Shown: piece by piece, positions 40,029-49,338 of the stretch
Numbering within the stretch: position 1 is the first letter of the stretch
Layout: each line of letters starts with the position of its first letter
Assembly: GCF_014305155.1 (NCBI RefSeq)
Contig: NZ_JACRUK010000019.1
Location: 1 to 64,000, forward strand
Source of the DNA: Flavobacterium muglaense
Lineage (GTDB): Bacteria > Bacteroidota > Bacteroidia > Flavobacteriales > Flavobacteriaceae
Length of the DNA: 64,000 nt
Reading direction: 5' to 3'
The notes under the pieces: generated by a model
What the model was told of the DNA's origin: nothing
Seen by the model: only the letters and a program-made list of their open reading frames with translations
Databases searched by the model: none
Program-made: the position numbers and the translations under genes

Positions 40029-40392
40029 ATTTGATGTTTTTAAAGACCTTAGTTAGATCTCCACAGTTTTTGTTTAATCTATAAATCGCACTCTTAAGTA
40101 TCATTACAAAATTGCCAACTTTCATTAAGCCACAAAGTTCGTTAAATTAATTCAAACTTACGCGAGAGCGCCGCATAGATATTTTTTGTAATGCGCAAAT
40201 GAAAAAAAACATACAGGCTCTTTAAAAAAAGAATAAAATTTACGCTCAATATTGCTGATTACAAATATTTTACATCAATTTATAAGAAATTATGTTGATT
40301 ATAATTAATAACTTGCTAATTATAAACATAATAATTACTTTTAACTTGTGAAACAAAACGGCCTTTTGATCAAGACCAATTAAAATAAATAG
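40029..40392. other. AT-rich intergenic region
   Basis: 364 bp between divergent genes. No gene or strong hairpin is seen. Confidence 0.5.
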
Positions 40393-43236
40393 ATGAAATC
40401 AAAAATCAATTGGTCCTCTTTTATCACTTTTTTTTTAAACAAACCCAAGATAACTGGGTTCATCGTTTTTGTATGCCTATTTGCCATTTTTTCTTACTTA
40501 GTAGCGCAACAGTATAAGATTCAAAAAGAAAACAACCACATCATGATGAATCGTACTCTTAAGGAGATCGATCAAAACATTGAACAAAAATTAAAAAACT
40601 GCTACACGACCACCCTTACACTAGCACTGACTATAAATGACGAAGGAATTCCCGAAGATTTCAATGCCATAGGTAAACGCTTACTAGAATCTAATGATGT
40701 GGTAAGTGCTGTACAACTAGTTCCAAATGGAGTCATAAAATATACGTATCCACTAAAAGGCAATGAAGCCGCAACAGGACTCGATATTCTAAAATCTAAA
40801 AAACTAAAAAGAGAAGCATTAAAATCAGTACTCAACAAAAAAATGTACTTCGCTGGACCTTTCAAATTAAAGCAGGGAGGGTTAGGTATTGTAGGACGTT
40901 TTCCAGTATACAATAAAAATCATTTTTGGGGATTCTCAGCAGTTATTATTAAACTAGAACAATTATTAAAAGTTTCCGGAGTCCATAACATTGACACTAC
41001 AAACTTTAGTTTTCAAATGTCCAAGAAAAATCCTGAAACCTTTAAAGAAGAATTTTACTTGCCTCAAAAAGTGAAGTTTACAGAAAATAACTTTGTTACT
41101 AGTACAGTGCCCGATGGTGATTGGAAAATATACCTGATTGACCTTAAAGCAAACAAAGCGACTTCTACCCTTTTTATTTCACAACTACTAGGATTCATCT
41201 TGGCATTGACCTTCGGGTTTTTAGTAGTGCTGTTTTTAAAAAAACCGGCCGAATTACAACATTTAGTAGAACAACAAGCTGCTATTTTAATAGATAGTGA
41301 AATCAAGTTTAAAACCATTTTTGATCAAGCTGCCATTGGTATCGCCAATGTTGACACTTCAACTGGTACTTTTATCGAAATTAACAATCAGTTTTGCAAA
41401 ATGCTTGGTTACTCGCAACAAGAGATGAAAACGAAGACTTTTTTACAAATCACACATCCTGATGACTTAAAAAAAGACTTAAATAACGTCAATAAATTAA
41501 AAACTGGCGTAATCAATGAATACTCCATGGAGAAGCGCTATTTTACAAAAGAAGGCGCAACAGTTTGGGTCAATTTAAATGTCGCTCCCTTACTAAATCA
41601 AAAAAACGAACAAATTAGTGTGCTTGCTATTGTTGAAGACATAACCCTTAAAAAACAAACCGAAAAAATAATTAGAGAAAGAGAAAATCACTTTAAAAGC
41701 TTATTTGAAGATTCTCCACTACCCCTTCGAGAAGAAAATTTTTCGAAAGTAAAACTGTATCTGCAAGAGTTAAATTTAATAGAAAAACCTGCTGAAGAAG
41801 TATCGAGTTATCTCACTAAAAATCCAAACATAACGCATCAATTGCACGCGCTCATTGAAGTCATAAATGCAAACCATGCATGCTTAGATCTCTATAATGT
41901 AAACTCAAAAGACGAATTAATTGCTGCTAAAAAAGAACTATTCAACCCTAATTCATTTAGTGATTTTGTTAAGCAATTAGTTATAATTACACAAAATCAA
42001 GATAATTTTAGTATTGACACCATCATTAAAAATGCTCAGCAAGAGTATCGAAACATCAACCTGCGTTGGAACGTAATTAGAGGATATGAAAAGTCACTAG
42101 ACCGTATAATTGTTTCAAATGAAGATATTACAAATCGCAAACGAGCCGAAAAAATCATTCTAAATTCACAAGAAAAAATAGAATCATTAATGAATACCAT
42201 TGACGGAATTGTCTGGGAATGCAGACCCGATGATTTTGCTTTTACTTTCGTTAGTAAAAAAGTAGAAGGAATACTAGGATATACCGCCGAAGAATGGTTA
42301 GAAAGCCCAACTTTTTGGACTGATCACATCTATCCAGAAGATAAAGAAGCAACACTTGAATTTTGTAAAATAAAAACAACAAACAAAGAAGACCATGATT
42401 TTGAATACCGAATGGTTGCCAAAGACGGACGAACAGTTTGGCTTCGAGATATTGTAAGTATTGTTAGCGAAAACAACAAAATAACAAGTTTGAGAGGTAT
42501 CATGATTGATATCACTAAGAGCAAAGAAGTCGAAAATGACTTAAAAAAATCCTTCGATTTGGTTTCAGAGCAGAATAAACGTTTGCTCAATTTTTCGTAT
42601 ATTGTTTCGCACAATCTAAGATCGCACACAAGCAATATTACCTCTTTGACTGAATTGATTGACACAGCCGAATCTGACGAAGAAAGAGAACAAATGATAG
42701 GCTTACTAAAAACAGTAGCAAATTCACTTAATGAGACCATGACTAATCTAAATGAAGTAGTTAACATTCAAACGAACATTGGCCTAGTGGTAGAAAAAAT
42801 CAATCTTAAAACATACATTGATAACACTTTAAAATTAGTTAGTGAACAAATAAAAAACAAAGAAGCAAGTATACAATCCAATGTAAATGAAGAGATTGAA
42901 ATCAATTATAATCCAGCTTATCTCGAAAGCATACTTTATAATATTATTTCTAACGCACTTAGATATAGCGATAAAACTCGTAAGCCATTAATATCAATTG
43001 AATTTACAAAAGAAAACAATCAAAATATAATAGCCATTACAGACAATGGTATTGGTATTGACTTAGATAAAAACGGTAGTAAAATCTTTGGGATGTATAA
43101 AACATTTAGCGAAAATCCTGATTCAAAAGGAATAGGACTCTTTATCACTAAAAACCAAATTGAAGCAATGGGCGGTACCATTACAATTGAAAGCAAGCCA
43201 GGAGCGGGCACGACATTTAAAATATACATAGCATGA
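40393..43236 (+). CDS. membrane PAS-domain sensor histidine kinase
   Basis: 947 aa. Transmembrane segments at about 17-37 and 257-280 enclose a periplasmic CHASE-like sensor domain. PAS domains with PAC segments follow near 304-425 and 596-715, with a more diverged segment between them. The dimerisation box FSYIVSHNLRSH gives phospho-acceptor His740, and the HATPase domain has N (NIISNALRYS), G1 (ITDNGIGIDL) and G2 (GIGLFITKNQ). The SHNLRSH variety is common in Bacteroidota. Its stop overlaps the start of the REC gene (ATGA), so the two are translationally coupled. Signal unknown. Confidence 0.92.
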   Translation: MKSKINWSSFITFFLNKPKITGFIVFVCLFAIFSYLVAQQYKIQKENNHIMMNRTLKEIDQNIEQKLKNCYTTTLTLALTINDEGIPEDFNAIGKRLLESNDVVSAVQLVPNGVIKYTYPLKGNEAATGLDILKSKKLKREALKSVLNKKMYFAGPFKLKQGGLGIVGRFPVYNKNHFWGFSAVIIKLEQLLKVSGVHNIDTTNFSFQMSKKNPETFKEEFYLPQKVKFTENNFVTSTVPDGDWKIYLIDLKANKATSTLFISQLLGFILALTFGFLVVLFLKKPAELQHLVEQQAAILIDSEIKFKTIFDQAAIGIANVDTSTGTFIEINNQFCKMLGYSQQEMKTKTFLQITHPDDLKKDLNNVNKLKTGVINEYSMEKRYFTKEGATVWVNLNVAPLLNQKNEQISVLAIVEDITLKKQTEKIIRERENHFKSLFEDSPLPLREENFSKVKLYLQELNLIEKPAEEVSSYLTKNPNITHQLHALIEVINANHACLDLYNVNSKDELIAAKKELFNPNSFSDFVKQLVIITQNQDNFSIDTIIKNAQQEYRNINLRWNVIRGYEKSLDRIIVSNEDITNRKRAEKIILNSQEKIESLMNTIDGIVWECRPDDFAFTFVSKKVEGILGYTAEEWLESPTFWTDHIYPEDKEATLEFCKIKTTNKEDHDFEYRMVAKDGRTVWLRDIVSIVSENNKITSLRGIMIDITKSKEVENDLKKSFDLVSEQNKRLLNFSYIVSHNLRSHTSNITSLTELIDTAESDEEREQMIGLLKTVANSLNETMTNLNEVVNIQTNIGLVVEKINLKTYIDNTLKLVSEQIKNKEASIQSNVNEEIEINYNPAYLESILYNIISNALRYSDKTRKPLISIEFTKENNQNIIAITDNGIGIDLDKNGSKIFGMYKTFSENPDSKGIGLFITKNQIEAMGGTITIESKPGAGTTFKIYIA

Positions 43237-43628
43237 CAAACAGAACCATCTGGGTAATAGACGATGATGTGATTTATAAAACCATCATGAAAAAAATCAT
43301 CAAGAAAGCTGCGATTTTTGACATGCCTATTACTTTCACAAACGGAAAAGAAGCACTGGACGCCTTAATAAAAACAGTTACAAACAAGGAGCAAGTTCCC
43401 GAAATTATTTTATTGGATATTGAAATGCCCATTCTAGACGGATGGGGCTTTATGGTTGAAATTGAAAAACTAAAATCGAAACTGGAGAAATTTCCGAAAA
43501 TCTATATTTCAAGTTCTTCCATAGCTGTTGAAGACAAAGCGAAAGCAAAAAACAATCCTGATATTTTGGGCTATATGTCTAAACCTATAAGCCTAGAAGA
43601 CTTGCTACTTATTGCCTCTACTGAATAG
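43233..43628 (+). CDS. single-domain response regulator (REC only)
   Basis: 131 aa. The acidic pocket is DDD at 10-12, the phospho-acceptor Asp62 in LLDIEMPILDGWGF, and the conserved Lys in GYMSKPI. There is no output domain, so it probably acts by protein contact or in a phosphorelay, receiving phosphate from the kinase with which it overlaps by 4 nt. Confidence 0.92.
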   Translation: MTNRTIWVIDDDVIYKTIMKKIIKKAAIFDMPITFTNGKEALDALIKTVTNKEQVPEIILLDIEMPILDGWGFMVEIEKLKSKLEKFPKIYISSSSIAVEDKAKAKNNPDILGYMSKPISLEDLLLIASTE

Positions 43629-43633
43629 CTGCA

Positions 43634-44176
43634 TTATAGCTCCAATTTTATCTCTTCCAGTGTCTTAGTCGTAAACACTAATTGATCAACAACCTTTTGA
43701 CGTAAAACAGCTATATCCTCATAATCATAGTACTTAGCCCAAGATGTTAAACCCAATAAGTTTCTGATTTGCTTGATCTTCTTAGTGGTTTCAAAACTGG
43801 TTCTTAAAATCGCTTTCTGATCGTACGAAGGATTATTTTTATGTTGGTAATTTACCGTATTACTTACATAGTTTACTTCTAAATAATACAACTGTTCCAC
43901 TGCATTATCGGGATAAAAATCATCCCAACTAGCAAAACCCAACTTAAACTTAGAACTGGTCTCAGGTTCTAGAGGAATTAAACGCCACTTACTATTTGCC
44001 AGTCGTCCCCAATGATTAGAAATCCTATACATTCCCAAATCACTATAATAATAAGTACTCCCCGCCTTACTTTGAAACTGCACCCTCAGTCCTTTTACTA
44101 CATCTAAATGTTGCTCCTTAAACACACAAAAAGTATTTTTAAACGAATTTGGACTTGGTCTAAAATTTTTTTCCAT
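43634..44176 (-). CDS. hypothetical protein, unrecognised
   Basis: About 180 aa from the ATG at 44176 (two codons after a first ATG). Begins MEKNFRPSPNSFKNTFCVFK. Mixed alpha/beta with many aromatic residues (YYYSDLGMYRISNHWGR, FASWDDFYPDN), no signal peptide. No domain that I know. It is convergent with the REC gene, with only 5 bp between the stops. Confidence 0.7.
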   Translation of the reverse strand: MEKNFRPSPNSFKNTFCVFKEQHLDVVKGLRVQFQSKAGSTYYYSDLGMYRISNHWGRLANSKWRLIPLEPETSSKFKLGFASWDDFYPDNAVEQLYYLEVNYVSNTVNYQHKNNPSYDQKAILRTSFETTKKIKQIRNLLGLTSWAKYYDYEDIAVLRQKVVDQLVFTTKTLEEIKLEL

Positions 44177-44228
44177 GCGCAAATATAATCAGAAACTTAA
44201 ACAAGAGAAAAACCATTATAAAATTCGC

Positions 44229-44236
44229 TAACTTTG
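44229..44236 (+). promoter_or_regulatory. -7 box upstream of the 83-aa gene
   Basis: TAACTTTG, 31 nt before the ATG at 44268. Confidence 0.5.
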
Positions 44237-44267
44237 CACCTTATTATTATCATTATAAAATTACATC

Positions 44268-44519
44268 ATGACCAAAGGAGCTAACGAAAAAATGTTACAA
44301 AAAGGAGTATATACCGGTATAATTGAAAAAGACGAAAACAACAACTTTTTTTGTGGCGTCTATCTCTTAGACTATAAAATGGTAGTAGCTAAACACGAAG
44401 TGGGAGACTGGATCACTATCAAATCCATAATTGAAAACCCAAGCGACATTAGTTATAATAAATACCAAAAAAAATCTAAAAACTTTGATAAGGCAAACAA
44501 CAAGCCGGAACAAAAATAA
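44268..44519 (+). CDS. small hypothetical protein
   Basis: 83 aa, not recognised. Beta-rich N-terminal half (VYTGIIEKDENNNFFCGVYLL) and a Lys/Asn-rich disordered tail. No signal peptide. It has its own -7 box and a separate promoter follows for the next gene. Confidence 0.6.
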   Translation: MTKGANEKMLQKGVYTGIIEKDENNNFFCGVYLLDYKMVVAKHEVGDWITIKSIIENPSDISYNKYQKKSKNFDKANNKPEQK

Positions 44520-44592
44520 AGAACAACACTTTTATTTATCGAAATAAAAACTGATTTTTTATAATCACAAACTAATAATTTAAAAAAAAGTG

Positions 44593-44600
44593 TACCTTTG
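44593..44600 (+). promoter_or_regulatory. -7 box of the DnaJ-KTSC gene
   Basis: TACCTTTG, 69 nt before the ATG at 44670. Confidence 0.5.
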
Positions 44601-44669
44601 CAAAAAATTGTTGTTTTTGAGAGTAAATTATATTGATTTCGAATTCAAAAACAAGTAGTTACCTTATTT

Positions 44670-45110
44670 ATGAAAAAAATAGTTGAATACCGCAAGTTGC
44701 TAAATGTAGACAAAACTGCAGAATTAAAAGATTTAAAAACCATTTATCGCAATGCGATGAAAGAATCTCATCCTGATAAATTTCAAGGTGATGAAGCTGG
44801 TTTAAAAGCTGCTGAGGAAAACAGTAAAAAAATTATTGAAGCATATCACTTTTTAGTGAGCATCAATCCTGAAACTATTAAAGCAAACTTACCAGAATAC
44901 ACAGAAACGATTTCTACTGCAACAATAACAGATTACAAATTTGTTGAAGGAAGATTAATTATTAACTTTTCTAACGGTAGTGTTTATGAATACATTAGTG
45001 TTCCTAAAGCCACTTACGTAAAGATGGTAAATGCTGATTCTCCTGGAAGATTTGCAAAAAGACATATCCTTAACTCTTTTACTTGGAGAAAAACAATAAA
45101 CCAAGACTAA
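44670..45110 (+). CDS. J-domain plus KTSC-domain protein
   Basis: 146 aa. Residues about 5-65 form a DnaJ domain with the HPD motif in ESHPDKFQ. Residues about 82-140 form a KTSC domain (GRLIINFSNGSVYEYISVP ... FAKRHI). KTSC is often the C-terminal part of Lys-tRNA synthetases or stands alone; the fusion with a J domain is a known but uncommon layout. It may recruit Hsp70 to a KTSC partner. Cytosolic. Followed by a terminator. Confidence 0.85.
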   Translation: MKKIVEYRKLLNVDKTAELKDLKTIYRNAMKESHPDKFQGDEAGLKAAEENSKKIIEAYHFLVSINPETIKANLPEYTETISTATITDYKFVEGRLIINFSNGSVYEYISVPKATYVKMVNADSPGRFAKRHILNSFTWRKTINQD

Positions 45111-45131
45111 AAGTTGTAACAAACATATAAG

Positions 45132-45161
45132 AAAAACACTCCTAATCGAGTGTTTTTTTTT
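45132..45161 (+). terminator. terminator of the DnaJ-KTSC gene
   Basis: AAAAACACTC / GAGTGTTTTT stem with a 6-nt loop and a run of T. Confidence 0.85.
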
Positions 45162-45241
45162 GTTCTAACATTTTCAAAATCTTATTGTGTAGTCGTTTAG
45201 TTTTTAATATATTAGCCAAAATATTACAAAAAACCAAAATC

Positions 45242-45490
45242 ATGACCCCCACCTACCAATTGTACCAAGCTCAACTTGAACGTGCTAATGAAACTATGCA
45301 ACGATTACTCAAAAACAAAGAACAAATAGATCACAACCTCATTATCACCCCCTACAACCCTTCCCTTCACGATCAACTTCGTACATCAAACCTTGAAATT
45401 AAAATTACCACAAATGAAATTGAAAATATCGAAAACATTTTAAAAGAGTTTGAATTAGAAAACGATATTCAAAACTCTAACTCGCTATAA
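45242..45490 (+). CDS. small coiled-coil protein
   Basis: 82 aa from the ATG at 45242 (the frame extends 19 codons further upstream without a good start). Leu-heptad-like helices throughout (LYQAQLERANETMQRLL, IENIENILKEFELE). Function unknown; not recognised as a family. Confidence 0.55.
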   Translation: MTPTYQLYQAQLERANETMQRLLKNKEQIDHNLIITPYNPSLHDQLRTSNLEIKITTNEIENIENILKEFELENDIQNSNSL

Positions 45491-45636
45491 AACAAATTAA
45501 TCTTTAGCACTAAAAGCTTTATAGGACAAAAAACAAACTCATAAACCAAAATTACAACAACAATTTATAACAAAAATAAATTAAAATATAACAAAAATTT
45601 AGGTTACAAAACTATTTATACTTTGATAAATTTAAA

Positions 45637-45644
45637 TACTTTTG
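45637..45644 (+). promoter_or_regulatory. -7 box of the TlpA-like lipoprotein gene
   Basis: TACTTTTG, 28 nt before the ATG at 45673. Confidence 0.5.
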
Positions 45645-45672
45645 CAGCTATAACTTAATTAACTAATTAATA

Positions 45673-46827
45673 ATGAAAAAAATAATTTTATTACTTTCTG
45701 CTACTGTTGTTTTATTTTCTTGCAGTAAAGTTGGAAAAGACGAATACATCATCACCGGTACTGCTAAAGGTGTAGAAAATGGAAAAACAATCATCCTGGA
45801 AACACAAAATGAAACAGGAATGGTTGCTATTGATACTGTAAAAGTTGAAAACGGTAAATTTGAAATCAAAGGAAAAATTACTGAGCCTGCATTCCATACA
45901 TTAAAACTAGAATCAGCTGAAACTCCAATACCATTCATCTTAGAATCAGGAGAAATTACTATCGTAATTGATAAAGACAGTATCCAAAAATCTAAAGTTT
46001 CTGGAACATACAATAATGATGAGTACGTGAAGTTTAATGAAGAAATCAAAGTTGTTCAAAAGAAACTTATGGATTTCCAAACTAAAAACATGCAAGCAAT
46101 GAATACAGCACAACAGTCAAAAGATACAGCTGTAATTAACTCTTTAATGAAACAATTTACTGTAATTCAACAAGAAGTTGGTGAAGCGTCAAAAGCAAAA
46201 TACATTGGTTATGCTGAAACTCACCCAAAATCTTTCATTAGCGCCTTAATCATTCAAGGAATGGCTAACGACCCAAGTGTTGATACTAAAAAAACAGAAG
46301 CCATTTTCAATAGCTTTGATGAAGCCTTGAAAAATACAAAACCAGGAAAAGCAATAAAAGCTAAATTGGACCAAAACAAAGCGCCTACAACTGGAGCACC
46401 AGCCGTTGGTGACGCTAAATGAAGTTCAGATTTTTCGGCACCCAATCCAGAAGGAAAAGTAATTTCTCTTAAAGAAAGCTTAGGTAAAGTAACTATTGTA
46501 GACTTTTGGGCATCATGGTGTGCACCATGTAGACAAGAAAACCCTAATGTAGTAGCTATATACAAAGAGCTTCATTCAAAAGGTCTTAACATAGTAGGAG
46601 TATCTTTAGATAAAGATGCTGCAAAATGGAAAGAAGCTATTGCCAAAGACAAATTAACATGGACACAAGTGTCCCATTTAAAGTCTTGGGATGAACCAAT
46701 AGCAGCTCAATATAAAGTTGAAGCAATTCCTGCCACTTTTATACTAGATGCTTCAGGTAAAATAGTAGCAAAAGACCTAAGAGGTGCAGAACTTAAAGCA
46801 AAAATTATCGAGCTTTTGGCTAAATAA
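45673..46827 (+). pseudogene. DUF4369-TlpA/AhpC lipoprotein split by an in-frame TGA
   Basis: A lipoprotein signal (lipobox LFSC, Cys17) precedes a DUF4369 domain with beta strands, then a helical linker. At codon 250 (46420-46422) the frame meets TGA and continues without shift for 135 more codons: a thioredoxin fold with WCAPC (C283 and C286), VGVSLDKD and VEAIPATFILD. The whole matches the DUF4369-thioredoxin thiol-disulfide oxidoreductases of Bacteroidota, about 384 aa. The TGA lies in the linker, not at the active site, so selenocysteine is unlikely. It is a nonsense mutation, a sequencing error or a natural split. A terminator follows at 46848. Confidence 0.8.
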
Positions 46828-46847
46828 CCTTAATCTTGATGCAAAAT

Positions 46848-46877
46848 AAAAAAATCTCCCTAGTGGAGATTTTTTTA
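46848..46877 (+). terminator. terminator of the TlpA-like gene
   Basis: AAAATCTCC / GGAGATTTTTTT stem-loop with T-tract, just after the stop at 46827. Confidence 0.85.
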
Positions 46878-46931
46878 TTTTATTCAATACCAAACAGTTA
46901 AAAATAATAGTGAAATTAAGTGCAAAAAATG

Positions 46932-46962
46932 TTTGTAGAAACGAAAAGTGTTACTATATTTG
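46932..46962 (+). promoter_or_regulatory. tRNA-Tyr promoter
   Basis: TTTG (46932-46935), 19-nt spacer, TATATTTG (46955-46962), the best full match in this window. Confidence 0.8.
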
Positions 46963-47001
46963 CCACCGCTAACAACAACAAACGTTGTTATCAAAAGCCT
47001 C

Positions 47002-47083
<82 letters not shown>

Positions 47084-47150
47084 CTGAAAGGGATTAAGAT
47101 TAAAAAATGAAAGTTTTTCAATCTTTTCAAAAGTCCTCAAAAAAAGTGTT

Positions 47151-47184
47151 AAGCCTGCAAATCCAACGATTTGCAGGCTTTTTT
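47151..47184 (+). terminator. terminator after tRNA-Tyr
   Basis: Perfect 13-bp stem AAGCCTGCAAATC / GATTTGCAGGCTT followed by T-run. Confidence 0.9.
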
Positions 47185-47375
47185 CATTTTCTGCACTTTG
47201 TCAAAATTTATAAAAGCGCTCAAAGTTTCTATGGCAGAATCGTGGCACATTTGTATTTTTCGAAAATGTGCCACAGAATATGAGTTAAACCATTATACAC
47301 ACAGGGGTTAACGTGCTTAACGACTTGATTTTTTGACGTTATAATTCTACATTTATTAACCTTAAAAGTTGAATT

Positions 47376-48581
47376 ATGTTAGAAAGCAGTTTTGGGCTGG
47401 TTTTCTTTTTGAAAATCCCCCGCAATGAAAGTAAAATTAGAACCATTTATCTTAGAATTACCGTAGATGGGATACCTAAAGAAACATCTACAAAACGTAA
47501 ATGGGATATCTCGCGTTGGGATCAAAAATTAGAAAGAGCAATCGGAACTAAAGAAGATGCGAAATCTATTAATATGTTCTTAGAGTCTCTTACACTAAAA
47601 ATCAATGAGTACAAAACCGAGAACATGTATAACGGAAAGCTTATTACTGCTCAGAAAGTTATGGATTACATCTTAGGGAAAAATGCTGCGAGAGTCAAAG
47701 TACTTGAAGAGTTCCAAAAGCATAATGATGAAATTACGGCTTTGCTGGGTAAAGGATACGCAAAAGGAACTCTCGACCGTTTTACTATCACTATTAATCA
47801 TTTACGAGCTTTTATCCGAATTAAATTTAATGCTGAAGATCTTGAATTTTCTGATTTGAATCTTGAATTTATAAAAGACTTTCAATTTTACTTACGTTCT
47901 GTTCGTAATTGCAGTAATAATACAACCTTAAAATATATCGCTAACTTTAAAAAAATAGTACTTCGTGCTATTGATAATGAAGTCATCCTGAAAGATCCAT
48001 TTAAGAACTTTAAAGCTAAAAAATCAAAAATTATAAAAAAACCACTTTCAACTCAGGAATTATATGAGTTAGAACGACATTACTTTAGTACTGATAGACT
48101 CAATGTAGTTAGAGACGTGTTCGTCTTCCAATGCTATACGGGATTAGCTTATATCGACGTATATCAATTAAAAAAGACTGATATCAAAGTGGGTGTCGAT
48201 AAACAATCGTGGATTATGTCTGAAAGACAAAAAACAGGCTCTGCAACTAATGTTCCTCTCCTACCGCAAGCCCTTAATATAATCGATAAATATAAGGATC
48301 ATCCTCTTTGTATACAACGTGGCACTGTCTTGCCTGTAGCCTCAAACCAAAAAATGAATGAATATTTGAAAGAGATTGCTTTACTGTGTGCTTTTCCTTT
48401 TACTCTCAACACACACATGGCTCGTAGGACCTTCGGAAGCACTGTTACGTTACAAAACAATGTACCGATAAATGTAGTGAAGGAAATGCTTGGACATTCC
48501 TCTGTGAAGCAGACAGAAGCCTATGCTATTACAGAACAAGTTACAGTTGGTAGGAAATGGCATTGCTTAATAAAAGGATAA
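47376..48581 (+). CDS. tyrosine recombinase (Bacteroidota integrase)
   Basis: 401 aa with an N-terminal arm-binding domain (RTIYLRITVDGIPKETSTKR), a SAM-like core-binding domain (about 105-215) and a catalytic domain. The catalytic set is seen as HMARRTFGS (His and Arg), LGHSSVKQTEAY (His and nucleophile Tyr) and a box-I segment CYTGLAYIDV, in which the usual first Arg is replaced, as in CTnDOT-type integrases. It probably integrates a mobile element next to tRNA-Tyr 290 bp upstream, but no repeated attachment site is seen. Full length and apparently intact. Confidence 0.9.
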   Translation: MLESSFGLVFFLKIPRNESKIRTIYLRITVDGIPKETSTKRKWDISRWDQKLERAIGTKEDAKSINMFLESLTLKINEYKTENMYNGKLITAQKVMDYILGKNAARVKVLEEFQKHNDEITALLGKGYAKGTLDRFTITINHLRAFIRIKFNAEDLEFSDLNLEFIKDFQFYLRSVRNCSNNTTLKYIANFKKIVLRAIDNEVILKDPFKNFKAKKSKIIKKPLSTQELYELERHYFSTDRLNVVRDVFVFQCYTGLAYIDVYQLKKTDIKVGVDKQSWIMSERQKTGSATNVPLLPQALNIIDKYKDHPLCIQRGTVLPVASNQKMNEYLKEIALLCAFPFTLNTHMARRTFGSTVTLQNNVPINVVKEMLGHSSVKQTEAYAITEQVTVGRKWHCLIKG

Positions 48582-48598
48582 ATAAAACGGATCCAGTA

Positions 48599-48682
48599 AT
48601 GTGTGAGTCAGATTTAGCCATCCTTACCAGATTAGAAAAGGAGATAAAAAAAATCAAACAGAAGTATCACTTATCTTGAAAT
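48599..48682 (+). other. small reading frame, possible remnant of the element
   Basis: A short frame MCESDLAILTRLEKEIKKIK... ends in TGA near 48682. The next frame continues LEITANTVYYLELEDNWN, so this may be the broken 3' end of a longer gene, perhaps of the integrated element. Low support. Confidence 0.3.
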
Positions 48683-48745
48683 CACAGCAAATACTGTTTA
48701 TTATCTAGAACTTGAAGACAACTGGAACATATTAATTCAAAACGC

Positions 48746-48779
48746 AAAAAGGTTGCTACCATCATGGAGCAACCTTTTT
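48746..48779. terminator. bidirectional terminator downstream of the integrase
   Basis: AAAAAGGTTGCT / AGCAACCTTTTT with a 10-nt loop. It overlaps the 3' end of the gene at 48762 on the minus strand. Confidence 0.8.
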
Positions 48780-49076
48780 GTCTTTCAGATAGACTTCACT
48801 TTTAACACCGGGATGATAGGAAGGAAAATATTCGATGTATCCTAAATTCTGTAATTCTTTGAAATACTTATGATAGGTTGGTATCGTATTAATATGCGAT
48901 AGTGCCATGATTTTACTTCGACTCACTTTAATATTTTGCATTTGTCCTTGCTTATAACCCAAACTAAGTATAGCAAGTAATAGCGCTAAATGCCAAACGT
49001 TTAATCGTGGATCTTCCATATAAATCAAAAAAGTATTCATCAAACTATCCTTACTACTTTTATTTGCATCTTTCAT
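48762..49076 (-). CDS. small helix-turn-helix-type protein of the element
   Basis: 104 aa. Centre SRSKIMALSHINTIPTYHKYFKELQNLGYIEYFPSYHPG looks like a winged-helix DNA-binding fold. Not assigned to a family. Its start overlaps the stop of the gene at 49060 on the same strand, so both are coupled. Possibly a regulator of the integrated element. Confidence 0.65.
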   Translation of the reverse strand: MKDANKSSKDSLMNTFLIYMEDPRLNVWHLALLLAILSLGYKQGQMQNIKVSRSKIMALSHINTIPTYHKYFKELQNLGYIEYFPSYHPGVKSEVYLKDKKVAP

Positions 49077-49338
49077 CTGTAAAAAGTTTAAGGAGATCCA
49101 CTTTATTATAGTAGTACGAGCCGAGTATTTTTTTATATCGTACTTTTTGGGTCACTCTTAAATTTTGAATTGATCCTGGAGACATATTCATTAATAGCCT
49201 CACTTGCTTGCTTTTTATCCAATCTTGCTCTACTATTTCATTCTGAACTTCCCTAGTCTGTGTCATTAAAGTACCGATATTGCCTAGTAGCTCCAAACCA
49301 AACTGCCTCAAATCTTCTTTTGTTACCATGTCATTCAT
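49060..49338 (-). CDS. helix-turn-helix (excisionase-like) protein of the element
   Basis: 92 aa. The second half IKSKQVRLLMNMSPGSIQNLRVTQK...GSYYYNKVDLLKLF resembles the HTH_17/excisionase-type MerR fold seen next to integrases of Bacteroidota conjugative elements. The N-terminal half is helical. It overlaps the downstream gene by a few codons. Probably controls excision or transfer; not proven. Confidence 0.75.
   Translation of the reverse strand: MNDMVTKEDLRQFGLELLGNIGTLMTQTREVQNEIVEQDWIKSKQVRLLMNMSPGSIQNLRVTQKVRYKKILGSYYYNKVDLLKLFTDERCK

Noticed and set aside
42330-42767. 145-aa frame antisense to the PAS kinase
   Set aside because: Shadow of the kinase gene, without start signals.
46420-46422. 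TGA as a selenocysteine codon
   Set aside because: It lies in the linker, not in the WCAPC active site, and no hairpin typical of a SECIS element is apparent just after it.
47084-47375. attL direct repeat of the tRNA-Tyr 3' end
   Set aside because: No second copy of GGTTCGAATCCTACTCTC was found by eye in the window; the end of the element stays undefined.
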